64,000 bases of DNA, from assembly GCF_004348325.1 (NCBI RefSeq), contig NZ_SMKF01000001.1, positions 122,049 through 186,048 on the forward strand, in the 5' to 3' direction. The stretch is from Micromonospora sp. KC213. Lineage in GTDB: Bacteria > Actinomycetota > Actinomycetes > Mycobacteriales > Micromonosporaceae. Below, piece after piece: positions 16,824-26,845 of this stretch. The notes under the pieces were generated by a model. The model was not told the DNA's origin. It made no database searches and worked only from the letters and a program-made list of their open reading frames with translations. The translations under genes and the position numbers were made by a program. Position 1 is the first letter of the stretch. Each line of letters opens with the position of its first letter.

Positions 16824-19520
16824 GTGAAGTCAGCCGTTTCCATCATTGGCAGGTCGCTGCTGGCAGTCGCGGTGTTCGCCGCCGCCGCGTCGACAGCCGT
16901 GGTGACAGATCAAATGCCGGCTTCGGCCGCGACCCAGGCAACCTACTATGTCGCCCCCGACGGCAACGACACCAACACCGGAACGATCACGTCACCATTC
17001 AGGACCGTACAGCGCGCGCGGGACGCCGTTCGCACGATAAACGCGAACATGACAGGCGACATCTACGTCTATCTCCGCGGCGGAAGCTATCCGGTGAGCA
17101 ACACGATCGAGTTTGGGCCGAGCGACTCCGGCACCAACGGTCACCGGGTCATATATTCCGCCTACCCGAACGAGACCCCGGTCCTGGATGCCGGGGTCCA
17201 GGTGACCGGGTGGACCCAGCACAGCGGCAACATCTGGAAAGCGCCGCTCGACCGCGCCAACAAGCTGCGTACGCTCTATGTCAACGACAAGCGGGCGTAC
17301 ATGGCCTCGAAGACGATCAACTCGGCGGGATGCCACGGGACGTACAACATCACCGCCGGGCAAGCCGCATGGGCCTGGGAATCGGGCTCACAGTGCGACG
17401 GCGCCAGATACAGCCTGTCCGACTTTCCCGCCATCGCCCGCAACCACGACGATATCGAGATCGAAACGGCGACCACCTGGACCACGGCCATCGTGGGAGT
17501 CCGCCAGGTGACCACGACAGCCGACGGCGCCAACCGGGTCGCGCTGTTCCAGCAGCCCGGCGCGGCCATCGCCCAGGGCGCGTTCAACGGCAACGCCCAG
17601 GTCGGCGGCAGCCACAAGGTCATGAACGCCTACGAGTTCCTGGACACGCCGGGCGAGTTCTACTTCGACAAGACCAGCCGCACGCTGTACTACTACAAGG
17701 CCAGCTCGGAGAACATGACGACCGCGTCGGTCTTCGCGCCGAACAACGTGTCCACCGTGCTGCGGGTCGCAGGGACCTCGACCAGCGTCCACGCCCGTAA
17801 CATCACGCTCTCTGGGCTCACGGTACAGCACTCCGACTGGAACCTGTTCAATGTGGCCGGCTCCGCGTTCAAGCAAGCCCAGCAGGGCAACCTGGGCGCC
17901 CAGGCATACGCCAAGGGAAACTTCCACGTCTACTACTATCGCAACGTCGACGTCACTCCCGGCATGATCCAGATCCAGAACGCCGACGGCCTGATCCTGC
18001 AGCGCAACCGGATCCAGCACACCGGTGCCGACGGGATCACCATGGTCAACGATGTGCAGAACACGCAGTTGACCGGCAACCACACCAACGACATTGCCGG
18101 GTCCGCGATCACCGTCGGTCACCCGCAACACGTCTATATCGGCGACCACACGTCGACCAATCGCGAAAAGTACTCCCCTCAGGTGGAGGGACTGCCCAAG
18201 AACATCGAGATCAAGAACAACTACATCTATGACAGTGCCGTACTGTTCAACGGACACAGTCCCATCTCGGCGTACTTCGCCGACACCCTCACGATTCAGC
18301 GCAACAGGATCGAGAAGACTCCGTGGTCGGGCATCACGCTCGGATGGGGGTGGTGGAACTTCGACGGGTCATCCGGTTCGATCGCGCCCAACCGGCCGAC
18401 CACGACGGCGAAGAACAACAACATCAGCTACAACCACATCATCGACACGGTGCAGCGACTCAGCGACACCGCTCCCATATACACGCTGGGCAGCCAGCCT
18501 GGGACCACCATCCACAACAACTATCTCCAAGGCGTCCCGGCCGGCCACAAGTACGGGCTGCACCCGGACGAGGGTTCGGCGTACATCACCTTCCGCGACA
18601 ACGTCCTGAGCGTGGACAAGAATGTCACGTGGCTCATCAACTCCGACGACTTCGGACGCAAGCACGACCTGAACATCACGCAAACCTACGGCCCGATCAA
18701 CAAGGTTTCCAACAAGAATCTGCCGAACAGCACCGTCCAGGATATTCTCGTCTCCTCCGACTATGTCTGGCCGGCGGCGGCATATGGTATCGCCGTGAAC
18801 TCGGGACTTGAGAGCGCATATCAGGACATCATCCCGCAGAGCAATCTCTCCTTGCCGGACCACGTGCTACCGGCCAGCACGTTCGTCAGCAGCGGGACGT
18901 CATCGATTCCGGTCCGCAGCACCGGCGACCAGACCAGGACGATCTGGCTGGCCCCCTCCGGTACCACCACCTTCGTCCCCGGTCCGACGATGACCAGGGC
19001 GGACGGCACCGCCACGTCGATAGCTGTTCCAACGACGCCGGGCGAGTACCGGCTCTACGTCCTCGACGCCCAAGGCAGTCGGTCACCCGAGTCCAGGTCG
19101 ATCGTCAGGCAGCAGAGCGGCGGGAGTCAGCAGAACGGTCAGATCGTGGGCGGCCAGTCCGGCCGGTGCGTCGACGTGCCCAATTCCAGCACCACCAACG
19201 GCACCCAGGTGCAGTTGTGGGACTGCTCCGGCGGCACGAACCAGCGGTGGACCCACACCGCCAGCCGGCAGCTGACCGTGTTCGGCAACAAGTGCCTGGA
19301 CGCGAACGGCGGAGGCACGACCAACGGCACCACGGTCATCATCTGGGACTGCCACGGCGGACTCAACCAGCAGTGGAACGTCAACGCCAACGGCACCATC
19401 ACGAACGCACAGTCCGGACTGTGCATGGATGCGAACGGTGCCGCCAGCGCCAACGGCACCAAGATCATCCTTTGGTCGTGCAACGGCGGCGCGAACCAGC
19501 GATGGAGCCTCCGCACCTGA
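16824..19520 (+). CDS. Secreted right-handed beta-helix protein with C-terminal CBM13
   Basis: 898 residues. Signal peptide (hydrophobic core, cleavage near MPASAA), then the opening typical of secreted parallel beta-helix carbohydrate-active proteins (YYVAPDGNDTNTGTITSPFRTVQRA, DIYVYLRGGSYPV). Many short N/D-rich helix coils follow (residues about 230-620, for example NIEIKNNYIYDSA, LTIQRNRIEKT), then a short all-beta domain and a ricin-type trefoil from about nt 19135 (QSGRCVDVP, three QxW repeats). The layout recalls GH141-type enzymes, but the family cannot be fixed by eye, so polysaccharide hydrolase or lyase is the limit of the claim. The GTG at 16824 has AAAGGAA upstream. It is homologous to the protein at 51.1-53.5 kb. 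Confidence 0.85.
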   Translation: MKSAVSIIGRSLLAVAVFAAAASTAVVTDQMPASAATQATYYVAPDGNDTNTGTITSPFRTVQRARDAVRTINANMTGDIYVYLRGGSYPVSNTIEFGPSDSGTNGHRVIYSAYPNETPVLDAGVQVTGWTQHSGNIWKAPLDRANKLRTLYVNDKRAYMASKTINSAGCHGTYNITAGQAAWAWESGSQCDGARYSLSDFPAIARNHDDIEIETATTWTTAIVGVRQVTTTADGANRVALFQQPGAAIAQGAFNGNAQVGGSHKVMNAYEFLDTPGEFYFDKTSRTLYYYKASSENMTTASVFAPNNVSTVLRVAGTSTSVHARNITLSGLTVQHSDWNLFNVAGSAFKQAQQGNLGAQAYAKGNFHVYYYRNVDVTPGMIQIQNADGLILQRNRIQHTGADGITMVNDVQNTQLTGNHTNDIAGSAITVGHPQHVYIGDHTSTNREKYSPQVEGLPKNIEIKNNYIYDSAVLFNGHSPISAYFADTLTIQRNRIEKTPWSGITLGWGWWNFDGSSGSIAPNRPTTTAKNNNISYNHIIDTVQRLSDTAPIYTLGSQPGTTIHNNYLQGVPAGHKYGLHPDEGSAYITFRDNVLSVDKNVTWLINSDDFGRKHDLNITQTYGPINKVSNKNLPNSTVQDILVSSDYVWPAAAYGIAVNSGLESAYQDIIPQSNLSLPDHVLPASTFVSSGTSSIPVRSTGDQTRTIWLAPSGTTTFVPGPTMTRADGTATSIAVPTTPGEYRLYVLDAQGSRSPESRSIVRQQSGGSQQNGQIVGGQSGRCVDVPNSSTTNGTQVQLWDCSGGTNQRWTHTASRQLTVFGNKCLDANGGGTTNGTTVIIWDCHGGLNQQWNVNANGTITNAQSGLCMDANGAASANGTKIILWSCNGGANQRWSLRT

Positions 19521-19564
19521 CCAACCCCACCCCGGCACCCGACCCGGCCCGGGCGGCCCTGCCA

Positions 19565-19600
19565 CCGGCCCTCCATGGCGCGCCTGCCATGGAGGGCCGG
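19565..19600. terminator. Terminator after the beta-helix gene
   Basis: Perfect 15-bp stem (CCGGCCCTCCATGGC at 19565-19579, complement at 19586-19600) with a 6-nt loop, followed by CCTTTG. It lies 45 nt after the stop codon. Confidence 0.8.
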
Positions 19601-19765
19601 CCTTTGTGGCTTCGCTGAGAAATGTGTTATCCCTGCTGTGCCCCGAGAGTCCGGTGTGCCTCCATCAGGCACACGACGGACGATTCCCCCGCATCTACCC
19701 GGCAACGGATCCGAACGGCCGGACGCACGGCGCGCGACGCCGCGACGGTACAGACGCCCGCGCTC

Positions 19766-20287
19766 CTACCCCCGACGCCCTGCGGTGGCTTTGCCACGGC
19801 GAGCGGTCAGCGCCAGCGCGGCCACCGCACCCAACAGCAGTGCTCCGCCGACCAGCCACCAGCGCCCGGTACCGCCGCCGCCGGCCTCATCGGGCCGGGG
19901 TGCCGTCGCCTGCCGGGGTGGGGCGCTCTGCGGGGCACGGGCCTGCACCGTTGCCTGCGCCTTGCCGGGGTTGGGCTCGGGGGACGTGACGGCCACCGTC
20001 CACCTGCCGGGGGTGAGCACCGCGCCGCTGGCGTAGAAGCCCTGCCCCTCGTTCGCCGGGTTGAGCTGCAACGGGCCGATCTTCCGGCCGCCGTCGCCGG
20101 TGGCGTGGAGCACCAGCCGCAGTACGCGATCCTCCACCGGGTGACCGTCCTTGTAGGTGGCCCGCACGGTCACGCCGGTCGCGCCGTCACCGGCCACGTC
20201 GAGCACCACCGGGCCGCCGTGCGCCGCCGCTGGCGCCGTGGGCCAGAGCGCGAGGAGGAGTACCGCCGCCATGATCGTACGTCGCAT
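19766..20287 (-). CDS. Small membrane-anchored exported protein, CopC/YtkA-like topology
   Basis: 173 residues. N-terminal signal peptide (MRRTIMAAVLLLALWPTAPAAA) whose predicted cleavage leaves His as the first mature residue (HGGPVVLDV). An all-beta domain of about 90 residues with VTVRATYKDGHPVEDRVL follows, then a Pro-rich linker, one transmembrane helix (WWLVGGALLLGAVAALAL) and a basic tail. The topology is that of CopC/YtkA/FixH-type proteins; metal binding through the N-terminal His is only a suggestion. The ATG at 20287 follows the neighbouring stop by 2 nt with GGAAGGGAAG upstream, so it is the last gene of the ThuA-dehydrogenase operon. Confidence 0.75.
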   Translation of the reverse strand: MRRTIMAAVLLLALWPTAPAAAHGGPVVLDVAGDGATGVTVRATYKDGHPVEDRVLRLVLHATGDGGRKIGPLQLNPANEGQGFYASGAVLTPGRWTVAVTSPEPNPGKAQATVQARAPQSAPPRQATAPRPDEAGGGGTGRWWLVGGALLLGAVAALALTARRGKATAGRRG

Positions 20288-20289
20288 GG

Positions 20290-20958
20290 TCACTTCCCTT
20301 CCGGTGCGCCGTCGGCGGTCAGCGCCCCCTGCCCCGGTACCGCGGGCAGGAACACGTGGGCGTGACCGTTGCCAGCGTCGACATTGAGCACGTCGAGCTG
20401 GGTGGCGGCACTCCCCCAGATGGCGACGGCGGCGTCCCGCTGACGGCCGGTGAGCTCGAACAGGCTGGTCCGGCCGGCCGGCGGCTGGGCGAGCGCGGCG
20501 GCGTACGTGTCCACCGCGGCGTCGAGCGTCTGTACCGCCGCGGCGAGGCCGGAGCGCGCGATGTTGACGCCGGTACCTCCGGAAGGCGGGTTCGCGAAGT
20601 CCTCGACCGCCTTGCCGGTGGCCGCCTGCCACCGTTCCACCTCCGGTCTACTGGCGGCAGGGCCGGGCGCCTCGGCCACCGGCACCGCGGTGGCCAGCCC
20701 GTCGAGCACGGGTAGCAGGCTTTCCTGGACCTGGCGGGCGCGTGCGGTCAACTCGACGACCTGGGCCGCGTCCCGCTTGTTCTCCTCAGCCCGCAGCGCC
20801 GCGACCCGGTCGTCGGTCGGGTCGTCAGCCCCGGCCGTGACGGCGCCGACCGGCCCGGCGAGCAGCGCGCCAAGCGCGAACGCGATGACGATCGGCACGA
20901 TCTGCCGCGTGGTGGGCGCCGAAGACGGAGCCTGGCGGATCTTCTTTCGGTTGCTCAT
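20290..20958 (-). CDS. Uncharacterised signal-anchored protein of the ThuA-dehydrogenase operon
   Basis: 222 residues. A short basic N-terminus (MSNRKKIRQ) precedes one hydrophobic segment (IVPIVIAFALGALLAGPVGAV), so it is anchored in or secreted across the membrane. The exterior part is rich in Ala, with helical stretches (DDRVAALRAEENKRDAAQVVELTARARQ begins one), and ends with LNVDAGNGHAHVFLPAVPG. I recognise no family. It lies 61 nt after the large ThuA-dehydrogenase gene and 2 nt before the CopC-like gene, so the three are likely co-transcribed. Confidence 0.7.
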   Translation of the reverse strand: MSNRKKIRQAPSSAPTTRQIVPIVIAFALGALLAGPVGAVTAGADDPTDDRVAALRAEENKRDAAQVVELTARARQVQESLLPVLDGLATAVPVAEAPGPAASRPEVERWQAATGKAVEDFANPPSGGTGVNIARSGLAAAVQTLDAAVDTYAAALAQPPAGRTSLFELTGRQRDAAVAIWGSAATQLDVLNVDAGNGHAHVFLPAVPGQGALTADGAPEGK

Positions 20959-21019
20959 CCGGAGAAGCCTTCTGGGATGTGGGGCCGGCCGGCGGCGGCC
21001 GGCCCCACGGCGAGTGGAG

Positions 21020-24000
21020 TTACAGATTGCCGCCCTCGGGTACGCGGGTGGCGTCCCCGTCGAGGCGACCGGTGCCGGCCAGCGACGCGCCACCGTTGGC
21101 CTTGGTGCCGGCCGTCGACGCCCGCCCACCCAGTCGGACGAGCATGGCTTCGGCGTCCCGAACCAACACGCTCCGGACGTCCGCGTCGGTCACCAGCGCC
21201 CGGTTCGACGCCAGCCCGACGAACATCCGCAGCCTCTGGATCGCCACCCGGTCGTTCCCGGTGGCTTCGGCCAGCCGCACCGCGTCCAGTTGCTTCGACA
21301 GCTTCCCGTGCGCCACGGTCGACAGTTGCCGGGTCGTCTTGAACCGGTCGACCAGTGCCTGCATGTCGCGCAGCGAGGTGGTGACGAAGAACCGCACGTT
21401 CGCCGTCGTCTCGTTGCCGGCCCTGTCGGTGGCGGTCACGACCAACTCGTGCATGCCGAGCGTCAGGTCGTACATGACCTGCAGCGTCCCGGACTGGTAC
21501 GGCTTGCCGTCCAGCTTGCCGACCACCGACTGGATGCCGGATGTCGGGTCGACCGCCTGGAAGGTGACCCGCACATCCTGGCTGTCGCCGTAGAGCTGGC
21601 CGTCGGCGAGGCCGGAGACGAGGACCGTCGGCTTGGTGCCGTCGATCCGCAGCACCGCCGACTTGAGCGTCTCCACGTTGCCGGCCTTGTCCCTGGCACG
21701 GTAGAGCAGCTCGTGGTTCCCGTCACCGGTCACGTCGACCGGTTCGGTGTACGGGGCCCATGGCCCGCCGTCGAGCGACCACTCCACCGCGGCCACGCCC
21801 GATCCCGCGTCCGTCGCGGCGAGCGTCACCGGGATCGCCCCGGCGTGCCAACCGTTGTCGTTCGCCGGCGCGAACATCGCCGTGGTCACCGGCGCGGTCG
21901 CGTCGATCTTCACGGGTACCGACCTGGTCGTCTCGACGTTCCCCGCCTGGTCGACGGAGCGGAACCGCACCTCGTGCGTCCCGTCACCGGCGACCAGGAC
22001 CGGCCCGGTGTAGGCGGCCCAGGCGGTGGCGCCATCGAGCTGGTACTCGGTGCGAGCCACGCCGCTGCCGCCGTCCTCGTCGGTGGCGGCCAGTGTGACC
22101 GTCGCCGGGCCGGTGTACCAGCCCCCGACCGCCGGGCCGTCCACCGTGGCCGTCGTCACCGGAGCGGTGTCGTCCACTGCCTCCGTGCTGAGCCGGAAGT
22201 AGTCGAACGATACGGTCTTGCGAGCGGTCTGCGCACCGCCGAGCGAGAACAGACCCACCTTGGGCGTCGCGCCAACCGCCGCGTTGGTCAGCGGCTCGAA
22301 CGCCGTCCAGTCCTGTCCGTCCGCCGAGTACGAGGCGGTGTACACGTTGCCGGTGCGGGCGAGGCGCAGGTGCCAGACCGCGGACGTGAGGTTGCTGGCG
22401 TTGGGTTGCGGACTCTGCAACGCGCCGGCGGTCTCACCGCGGAACTCGATGCGCCGCGATACCGGCTGCCCGGCCACGTTGTCCACGACGTAGTCGAGCT
22501 TCAGGTAGTTGTCGTCATCGGCGTACACGAGAAGGCCGGCCTGCTGGTACTGCTCGTCCAGCAGACTGCCGTCGATCTTCGTCTCCACGGTCCAGTCGCC
22601 GGACGGCGCGTTCTGCAGGATGAAGTTCGTCGGCCCGGTGTTGGGTGTGGTGTAGATGTCGCCGTTCGGGACATCGACGTGCAGCGCTCCGCCCTGCACC
22701 CGGTACGCGGCCGGATCCTCACGGACGATCGCGTCCCACCGGCACTTGTCGAGCAGAGCGTCGTCGAACTCGTCGGACGGCGCGACCGGCTCAGCCGGCT
22801 CGTCCGGCGAGACCTGGAACCAGTCGAACGCCGCGTCGACCACCGGCGCCGTCGTGCCACCGTTCAAGGCGAAGAGTCCCACCCTCGGGGTGGTGATGCC
22901 GGCCAGCGCGGCCACCCGGCCCACCGGGGTGAAGGTCTGGCCGTCGGTGGAGAACGCCGCGGTGAGGTTGCTGCCGTCACTGTTCAGCCGCAGGTAGATC
23001 GTGTCCGTACCGGTCGGCGCGTCGGCGCTGTCGGCGGCCTCGTTGCGCGGGCTTCCGGCCGTCTCGCGGAGGAACTCGACCCGTCGACCGCCCGAGTGGA
23101 GCAGATCAAGCTTGGCGTAGTTGTCGTCGTCGCCGTACACGATGAGCCCGGCCTGCTGGTAGTTGGCGGTGGTCGCGAGCGTCACCTTGGTCGTGGCCTG
23201 CCAGGCGCCGCCCGGTGCCGGCTGGAGCACGAGGTTGGTCGCGTCGTTGCGACCGCCGTAAAGGTCACCCGCCGCGGTCGGCAGGAGCAGCGAGCCACCT
23301 CGTACGGAGTAGGACTGGTTTTCCCTGACCACCGTCGACCAGCGGGTCTTCGCCAGCGTGGTACCGAGGAAGTCGTCCGAGCGCGCCCCGAAGCAGGACG
23401 TGTTCGGCGCGTCCACCCTGACCGTGGTGGTCGCGTACGCCTTGGCGCCCCGGCTGTCGGTCACCGTCAGGGTGGCGGTGAACGTGCCCGGCGCGGTGTA
23501 CGTGTGTGTGGCGTTCAGCGTGTTCGCCGTGCCGCCGTCGCCGAAGTCCCACGCGTACGCGAGCGGCGTGTCGCCCTCCGCGTCGGTGGCGGTGCCGGTG
23601 AATGTCACGGCGAGTGGCAGGGTGCCTTTGTTCGGGCTCGCCGACGCGCTCACCACCGGCGGCGCGTTGTCGGTCACACCCCTGCCGAGGAAGTCCACCC
23701 AGTTCACGTTGAACAGGTTGCCGCCCTCGGTGCCACCGGGCTTGTTGCGGGCGACGAAGTAGAGCGGCCCGCTTGTCGTGTGCGGCGCGGCGAGGTCGAC
23801 GGAGACGTCGGTGTACGTCTGCCACGCCCCGGTCGCCGGCACCGTCGCGGCGGCCAGCAGCGGGCCGTCGGCCGCACCGGCGCGTACCTGGATCACGCCG
23901 CCGCCGCTGCCGGAGGCGACCCGGAAGCGCAGGGTGTCGATGCCGGTGAGGTTGGTGGGCGCGAACGTCCACCAGTCGCCGTCCTCGATGAACCCGATGT

Positions 24001-26845
24001 TCTGGAAGCCGCCCGCGGCGTCGCCGGTGGTCTCCTTCTGTACGCCGGGGTCGCCGGTACCCACGCCCTCCGGCGCCCTGCCGGTGGCCGAGTAGTACTC
24101 GGCCTGCTTCCGCTTGGGTTGTAGCTGTTCGATCGCCCGTCCGGTCAGTGGGTTGGCTCCGCCCGATCCGCCTGTGTCGGTGTACGTGGCTTCGAAGACC
24201 CCGAAGACGTTCGCCTCGGCGCCGTGCCCGGAGGCGAGCGAGGTCTGCACGGTGCCCGTGCAGCCGGTGTACGACTGCAGCGGGTGGGCGTGCTCGTCGT
24301 GCCCGAGGTAGTACTGCAGCTTCACCTTGGCGCAGTCGATCGTGGTTTCTTCCGGATCGGTCACCTTGACGGTGTACTTGACCTGGTCACCCCAGTCGAA
24401 GAAGCCGCCGTCCGGCGGGAACTCGATGGTCACCGTCGGCGCGGTGTTTCCGACCGTGATCGGCACGTTGGCGACCGCGGTACGCCCCTTGGGGTTGGTC
24501 ACGGTGAGCTGGGCGGTGTACCTGCCGGCCGCCGTGTAGGTGTGCGTCGGGTTCGCCTCGCCCGAGGTGCCGCCGTCGCCGAACGTCCACGCGTAGGTGA
24601 GCGCGCCACCGTCCGGGTCGCGCGACCCTGTGCTGGAGAACCGCACGGCCAACGGCGGCTGGCCAGAGGTGGGTTCGCCGGAGGCGACCGCGATCGGGGC
24701 GCGGTCGGCGGCGATGTAGTCGATCCGGTAGACGCCGGAGTTGTCGTTGTTGCCACCGAAGCCGGTGCCCCACTCGATCAGGTACAGCGCGCCGTCCGGG
24801 CCGAACTCGAAGTCCATCGGCCGCACGAACGTCATCCCGGCGAGCACCTCGTTGATGTCCACGAGGGACGTGGCATCCCGGTCCAGCTGGAGCGTGTACA
24901 TCTTGTTCTGGTTCCACTCGCCCAGGAGCGCCTTGCCGTCGAAGTACGCCGGCCACTTGCGGGTCGAGTTGAGCCCGGCGTCGTACCGGTAGAGCGGGCC
25001 GCCCATCGGCGCGCCACCGCGGCCGATCTCGGGAAACAGCGGGTTGCCGCTGTAGTCGTAGTCCACCGCGGCGGAAATCGCCGGAGGCAGGTTGGTCAGG
25101 CCGGTGTTGTTGGGTGAGTTGTTCACCGGTGCCGAGCAGTCGAACTTCGCGCCGCTCGGGCCGGACGGGAACGTGTAGTCGTTGTACGCGTAGTTCGCGC
25201 CGTGGCAGTACGGCCAGCCGTAGTTGCCGGGCGTGACGACGTTCCACTCGACCGTGCCCTCGGGGCCGCGGTTGGGATCGGTGGCCGGGGCGTCGGGGCC
25301 GTAGTCGGCGGCGTACAGGGTGTCGGTCTTCGGGTCGATGCCGATCCGGAACGGGTTGCGGAAGCCCATCGCGTAGATCTCCGACCGGGTCCGGGCGGTG
25401 CCCGGCGGGAAGAGGTTGCCGGACGGGATCGTGTACGTGCCGTCGTCCTCGGGGTGGATCCGCAGCACCTTGCCGCGCAGGTCGTTGGTGTTGCCGGCGG
25501 TGCGCTGCGCGTCGTAGTCCTGCCGCCCCGGCCGCTCGTCGATCGGCGTGAACGAGCTCGACTCGAACGGGTTCGTGTTGTCGCCGGTCGCCAGGTAGAG
25601 GTTGCCCCGGCTGTCGAAGACCATGCTGCCGCCGGCGTGGCAGCAGGTGTTGCGCTGGGTGGTCACCTCCAGCACCGTTTTCTCGCTGCCGGCCAGGATC
25701 GAGTCACCTTGTACGGTGAACCGGGCCAGCCGGTTGCGGGCGGCGCCGCCGTTCGGCGCGTAGTAGAGGTACACCCAACCGTTGGCGGCGAAGTCCGGGT
25801 CGAGCCGGATGCCGATGAGCCCGTCCTCGTTGCCGGCGAAGACGTCCAGGTCGATGGCGGTGACGGTGGTACCGGTGTCCGGCTTGACGATCTGCACCCG
25901 GCCGTCGCGCTCGATGTAGAAGACCCGACCGTCCGGCGCGACGTCCAGCTCCATCGGGTTGCTGGTGTTGCTGTCCAGCGTCACCTTCTCGAAGCTGTTC
26001 GTCCGCGACGCGGCACAGTCGGCGTCCACCGCGCCGGCCGCGGTCCGGACGCCGCCGAGCAGGTGAGCCAGGAAGCTGGGCTCGGTGTACGACTCGGCCG
26101 TGTGCCCGCCGGCGGTGTACCAGGACCGGCCGCCGTCGAAATCGTGGCACCACGCGTGCGGGTGGTCGGCGCCCATCGCGCCCGCTCCCGGTGTGTAGCT
26201 GCGCTCGTCGAGGCTGGCCAGCACGTGTACGTCCGCGCGCGGGTTGGTTCGGAAGTTGTACCACTCGTCGAAGCGGGTCCACTTCGCCGGTAGCGACGCC
26301 GTGGACGGGTGCGCCGGGTCCTCGACCTTGATGGTGGCGGTCTGGTTCGCCGGGTGCGAGGCGAAGTACGCGCCGACCAGGTCGCCGTACCAGGCCCAGC
26401 TGTACTCGGTGTCCGAGGCGGCGTGGATACCCGCGTACCCGCCCCCGGCGCGGATGTACCGCTCGAACGCCGCCTGCTGGCCGGCGTCGAGCACGTCGCC
26501 GGTGGTCGAAAGCCAGACCACCGCCGCGTACCTGGCCAGGTTGGCGTCGGTGAACGCGCCGGCGTCCTCGGTCGCGTCGACGGTGAAGCCGTTCTCCGTG
26601 CCGAGCTGCTCGATCGCCGCGATGCCGGCCGGGATCGAGTCGTGGCGGAAGCCCGCCGTCTTGGAGAAGACCAGAATGGAGAACGGCTCCGCCGCGGCCG
26701 CCTGACTCACCGGCCGGGACGACGCCGGGGCGGGTGGCACCCCGGCGACCAGCGCGGACGCAGCGGCGAGGAGGGTGGTGGCGACAGCGAGAAGCAGGCG
26801 TTTGGCCGAGCGGCTGGTGCCGCGGCTTCGGCGATCTGCTGGCAC
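21020..26845 (-). CDS. Very large secreted ThuA / glucose-sorbosone dehydrogenase multidomain protein (copy 1)
   Basis: 1941 residues. Signal peptide (RSAKRLLLAVATTLLAAASAL), then by approximate residue: ThuA-like domain 55-280 (ILVFSKTAGFRHDSIPAG); PQQ-type glucose/sorbosone dehydrogenase propeller 285-700 (MELDVAPDGRVFYIERDGR, GNTNDLRGKVLRIHP, YAMGFRNPFRIG); PKD 718-795; a CBM6-like module near 910-1050; second PKD near 1060; two related concanavalin-like (DUF1349-type) modules near 1150 and 1350; three Ig-like/OmpL47-type repeats 1560-1820; and a FIMAH-like helical C-terminus. The GTG at 26845 is chosen for GAAGGAG upstream and for giving a normal signal peptide. It probably oxidises or modifies sugars outside the cell; substrate unknown. 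It heads a three-gene operon and is divergent from a GntR gene. Confidence 0.88.
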   Translation of the reverse strand: MPADRRSRGTSRSAKRLLLAVATTLLAAASALVAGVPPAPASSRPVSQAAAAEPFSILVFSKTAGFRHDSIPAGIAAIEQLGTENGFTVDATEDAGAFTDANLARYAAVVWLSTTGDVLDAGQQAAFERYIRAGGGYAGIHAASDTEYSWAWYGDLVGAYFASHPANQTATIKVEDPAHPSTASLPAKWTRFDEWYNFRTNPRADVHVLASLDERSYTPGAGAMGADHPHAWCHDFDGGRSWYTAGGHTAESYTEPSFLAHLLGGVRTAAGAVDADCAASRTNSFEKVTLDSNTSNPMELDVAPDGRVFYIERDGRVQIVKPDTGTTVTAIDLDVFAGNEDGLIGIRLDPDFAANGWVYLYYAPNGGAARNRLARFTVQGDSILAGSEKTVLEVTTQRNTCCHAGGSMVFDSRGNLYLATGDNTNPFESSSFTPIDERPGRQDYDAQRTAGNTNDLRGKVLRIHPEDDGTYTIPSGNLFPPGTARTRSEIYAMGFRNPFRIGIDPKTDTLYAADYGPDAPATDPNRGPEGTVEWNVVTPGNYGWPYCHGANYAYNDYTFPSGPSGAKFDCSAPVNNSPNNTGLTNLPPAISAAVDYDYSGNPLFPEIGRGGAPMGGPLYRYDAGLNSTRKWPAYFDGKALLGEWNQNKMYTLQLDRDATSLVDINEVLAGMTFVRPMDFEFGPDGALYLIEWGTGFGGNNDNSGVYRIDYIAADRAPIAVASGEPTSGQPPLAVRFSSTGSRDPDGGALTYAWTFGDGGTSGEANPTHTYTAAGRYTAQLTVTNPKGRTAVANVPITVGNTAPTVTIEFPPDGGFFDWGDQVKYTVKVTDPEETTIDCAKVKLQYYLGHDEHAHPLQSYTGCTGTVQTSLASGHGAEANVFGVFEATYTDTGGSGGANPLTGRAIEQLQPKRKQAEYYSATGRAPEGVGTGDPGVQKETTGDAAGGFQNIGFIEDGDWWTFAPTNLTGIDTLRFRVASGSGGGVIQVRAGAADGPLLAAATVPATGAWQTYTDVSVDLAAPHTTSGPLYFVARNKPGGTEGGNLFNVNWVDFLGRGVTDNAPPVVSASASPNKGTLPLAVTFTGTATDAEGDTPLAYAWDFGDGGTANTLNATHTYTAPGTFTATLTVTDSRGAKAYATTTVRVDAPNTSCFGARSDDFLGTTLAKTRWSTVVRENQSYSVRGGSLLLPTAAGDLYGGRNDATNLVLQPAPGGAWQATTKVTLATTANYQQAGLIVYGDDDNYAKLDLLHSGGRRVEFLRETAGSPRNEAADSADAPTGTDTIYLRLNSDGSNLTAAFSTDGQTFTPVGRVAALAGITTPRVGLFALNGGTTAPVVDAAFDWFQVSPDEPAEPVAPSDEFDDALLDKCRWDAIVREDPAAYRVQGGALHVDVPNGDIYTTPNTGPTNFILQNAPSGDWTVETKIDGSLLDEQYQQAGLLVYADDDNYLKLDYVVDNVAGQPVSRRIEFRGETAGALQSPQPNASNLTSAVWHLRLARTGNVYTASYSADGQDWTAFEPLTNAAVGATPKVGLFSLGGAQTARKTVSFDYFRLSTEAVDDTAPVTTATVDGPAVGGWYTGPATVTLAATDEDGGSGVARTEYQLDGATAWAAYTGPVLVAGDGTHEVRFRSVDQAGNVETTRSVPVKIDATAPVTTAMFAPANDNGWHAGAIPVTLAATDAGSGVAAVEWSLDGGPWAPYTEPVDVTGDGNHELLYRARDKAGNVETLKSAVLRIDGTKPTVLVSGLADGQLYGDSQDVRVTFQAVDPTSGIQSVVGKLDGKPYQSGTLQVMYDLTLGMHELVVTATDRAGNETTANVRFFVTTSLRDMQALVDRFKTTRQLSTVAHGKLSKQLDAVRLAEATGNDRVAIQRLRMFVGLASNRALVTDADVRSVLVRDAEAMLVRLGGRASTAGTKANGGASLAGTGRLDGDATRVPEGGNL

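Noticed and set aside
20450..24124. Open frame of 1224 codons on the plus strand
   Set aside because: It is antisense to the ThuA-dehydrogenase operon, has biased Arg/Gly/Val composition and no recognisable domain; the minus-strand proteins carry clear families.
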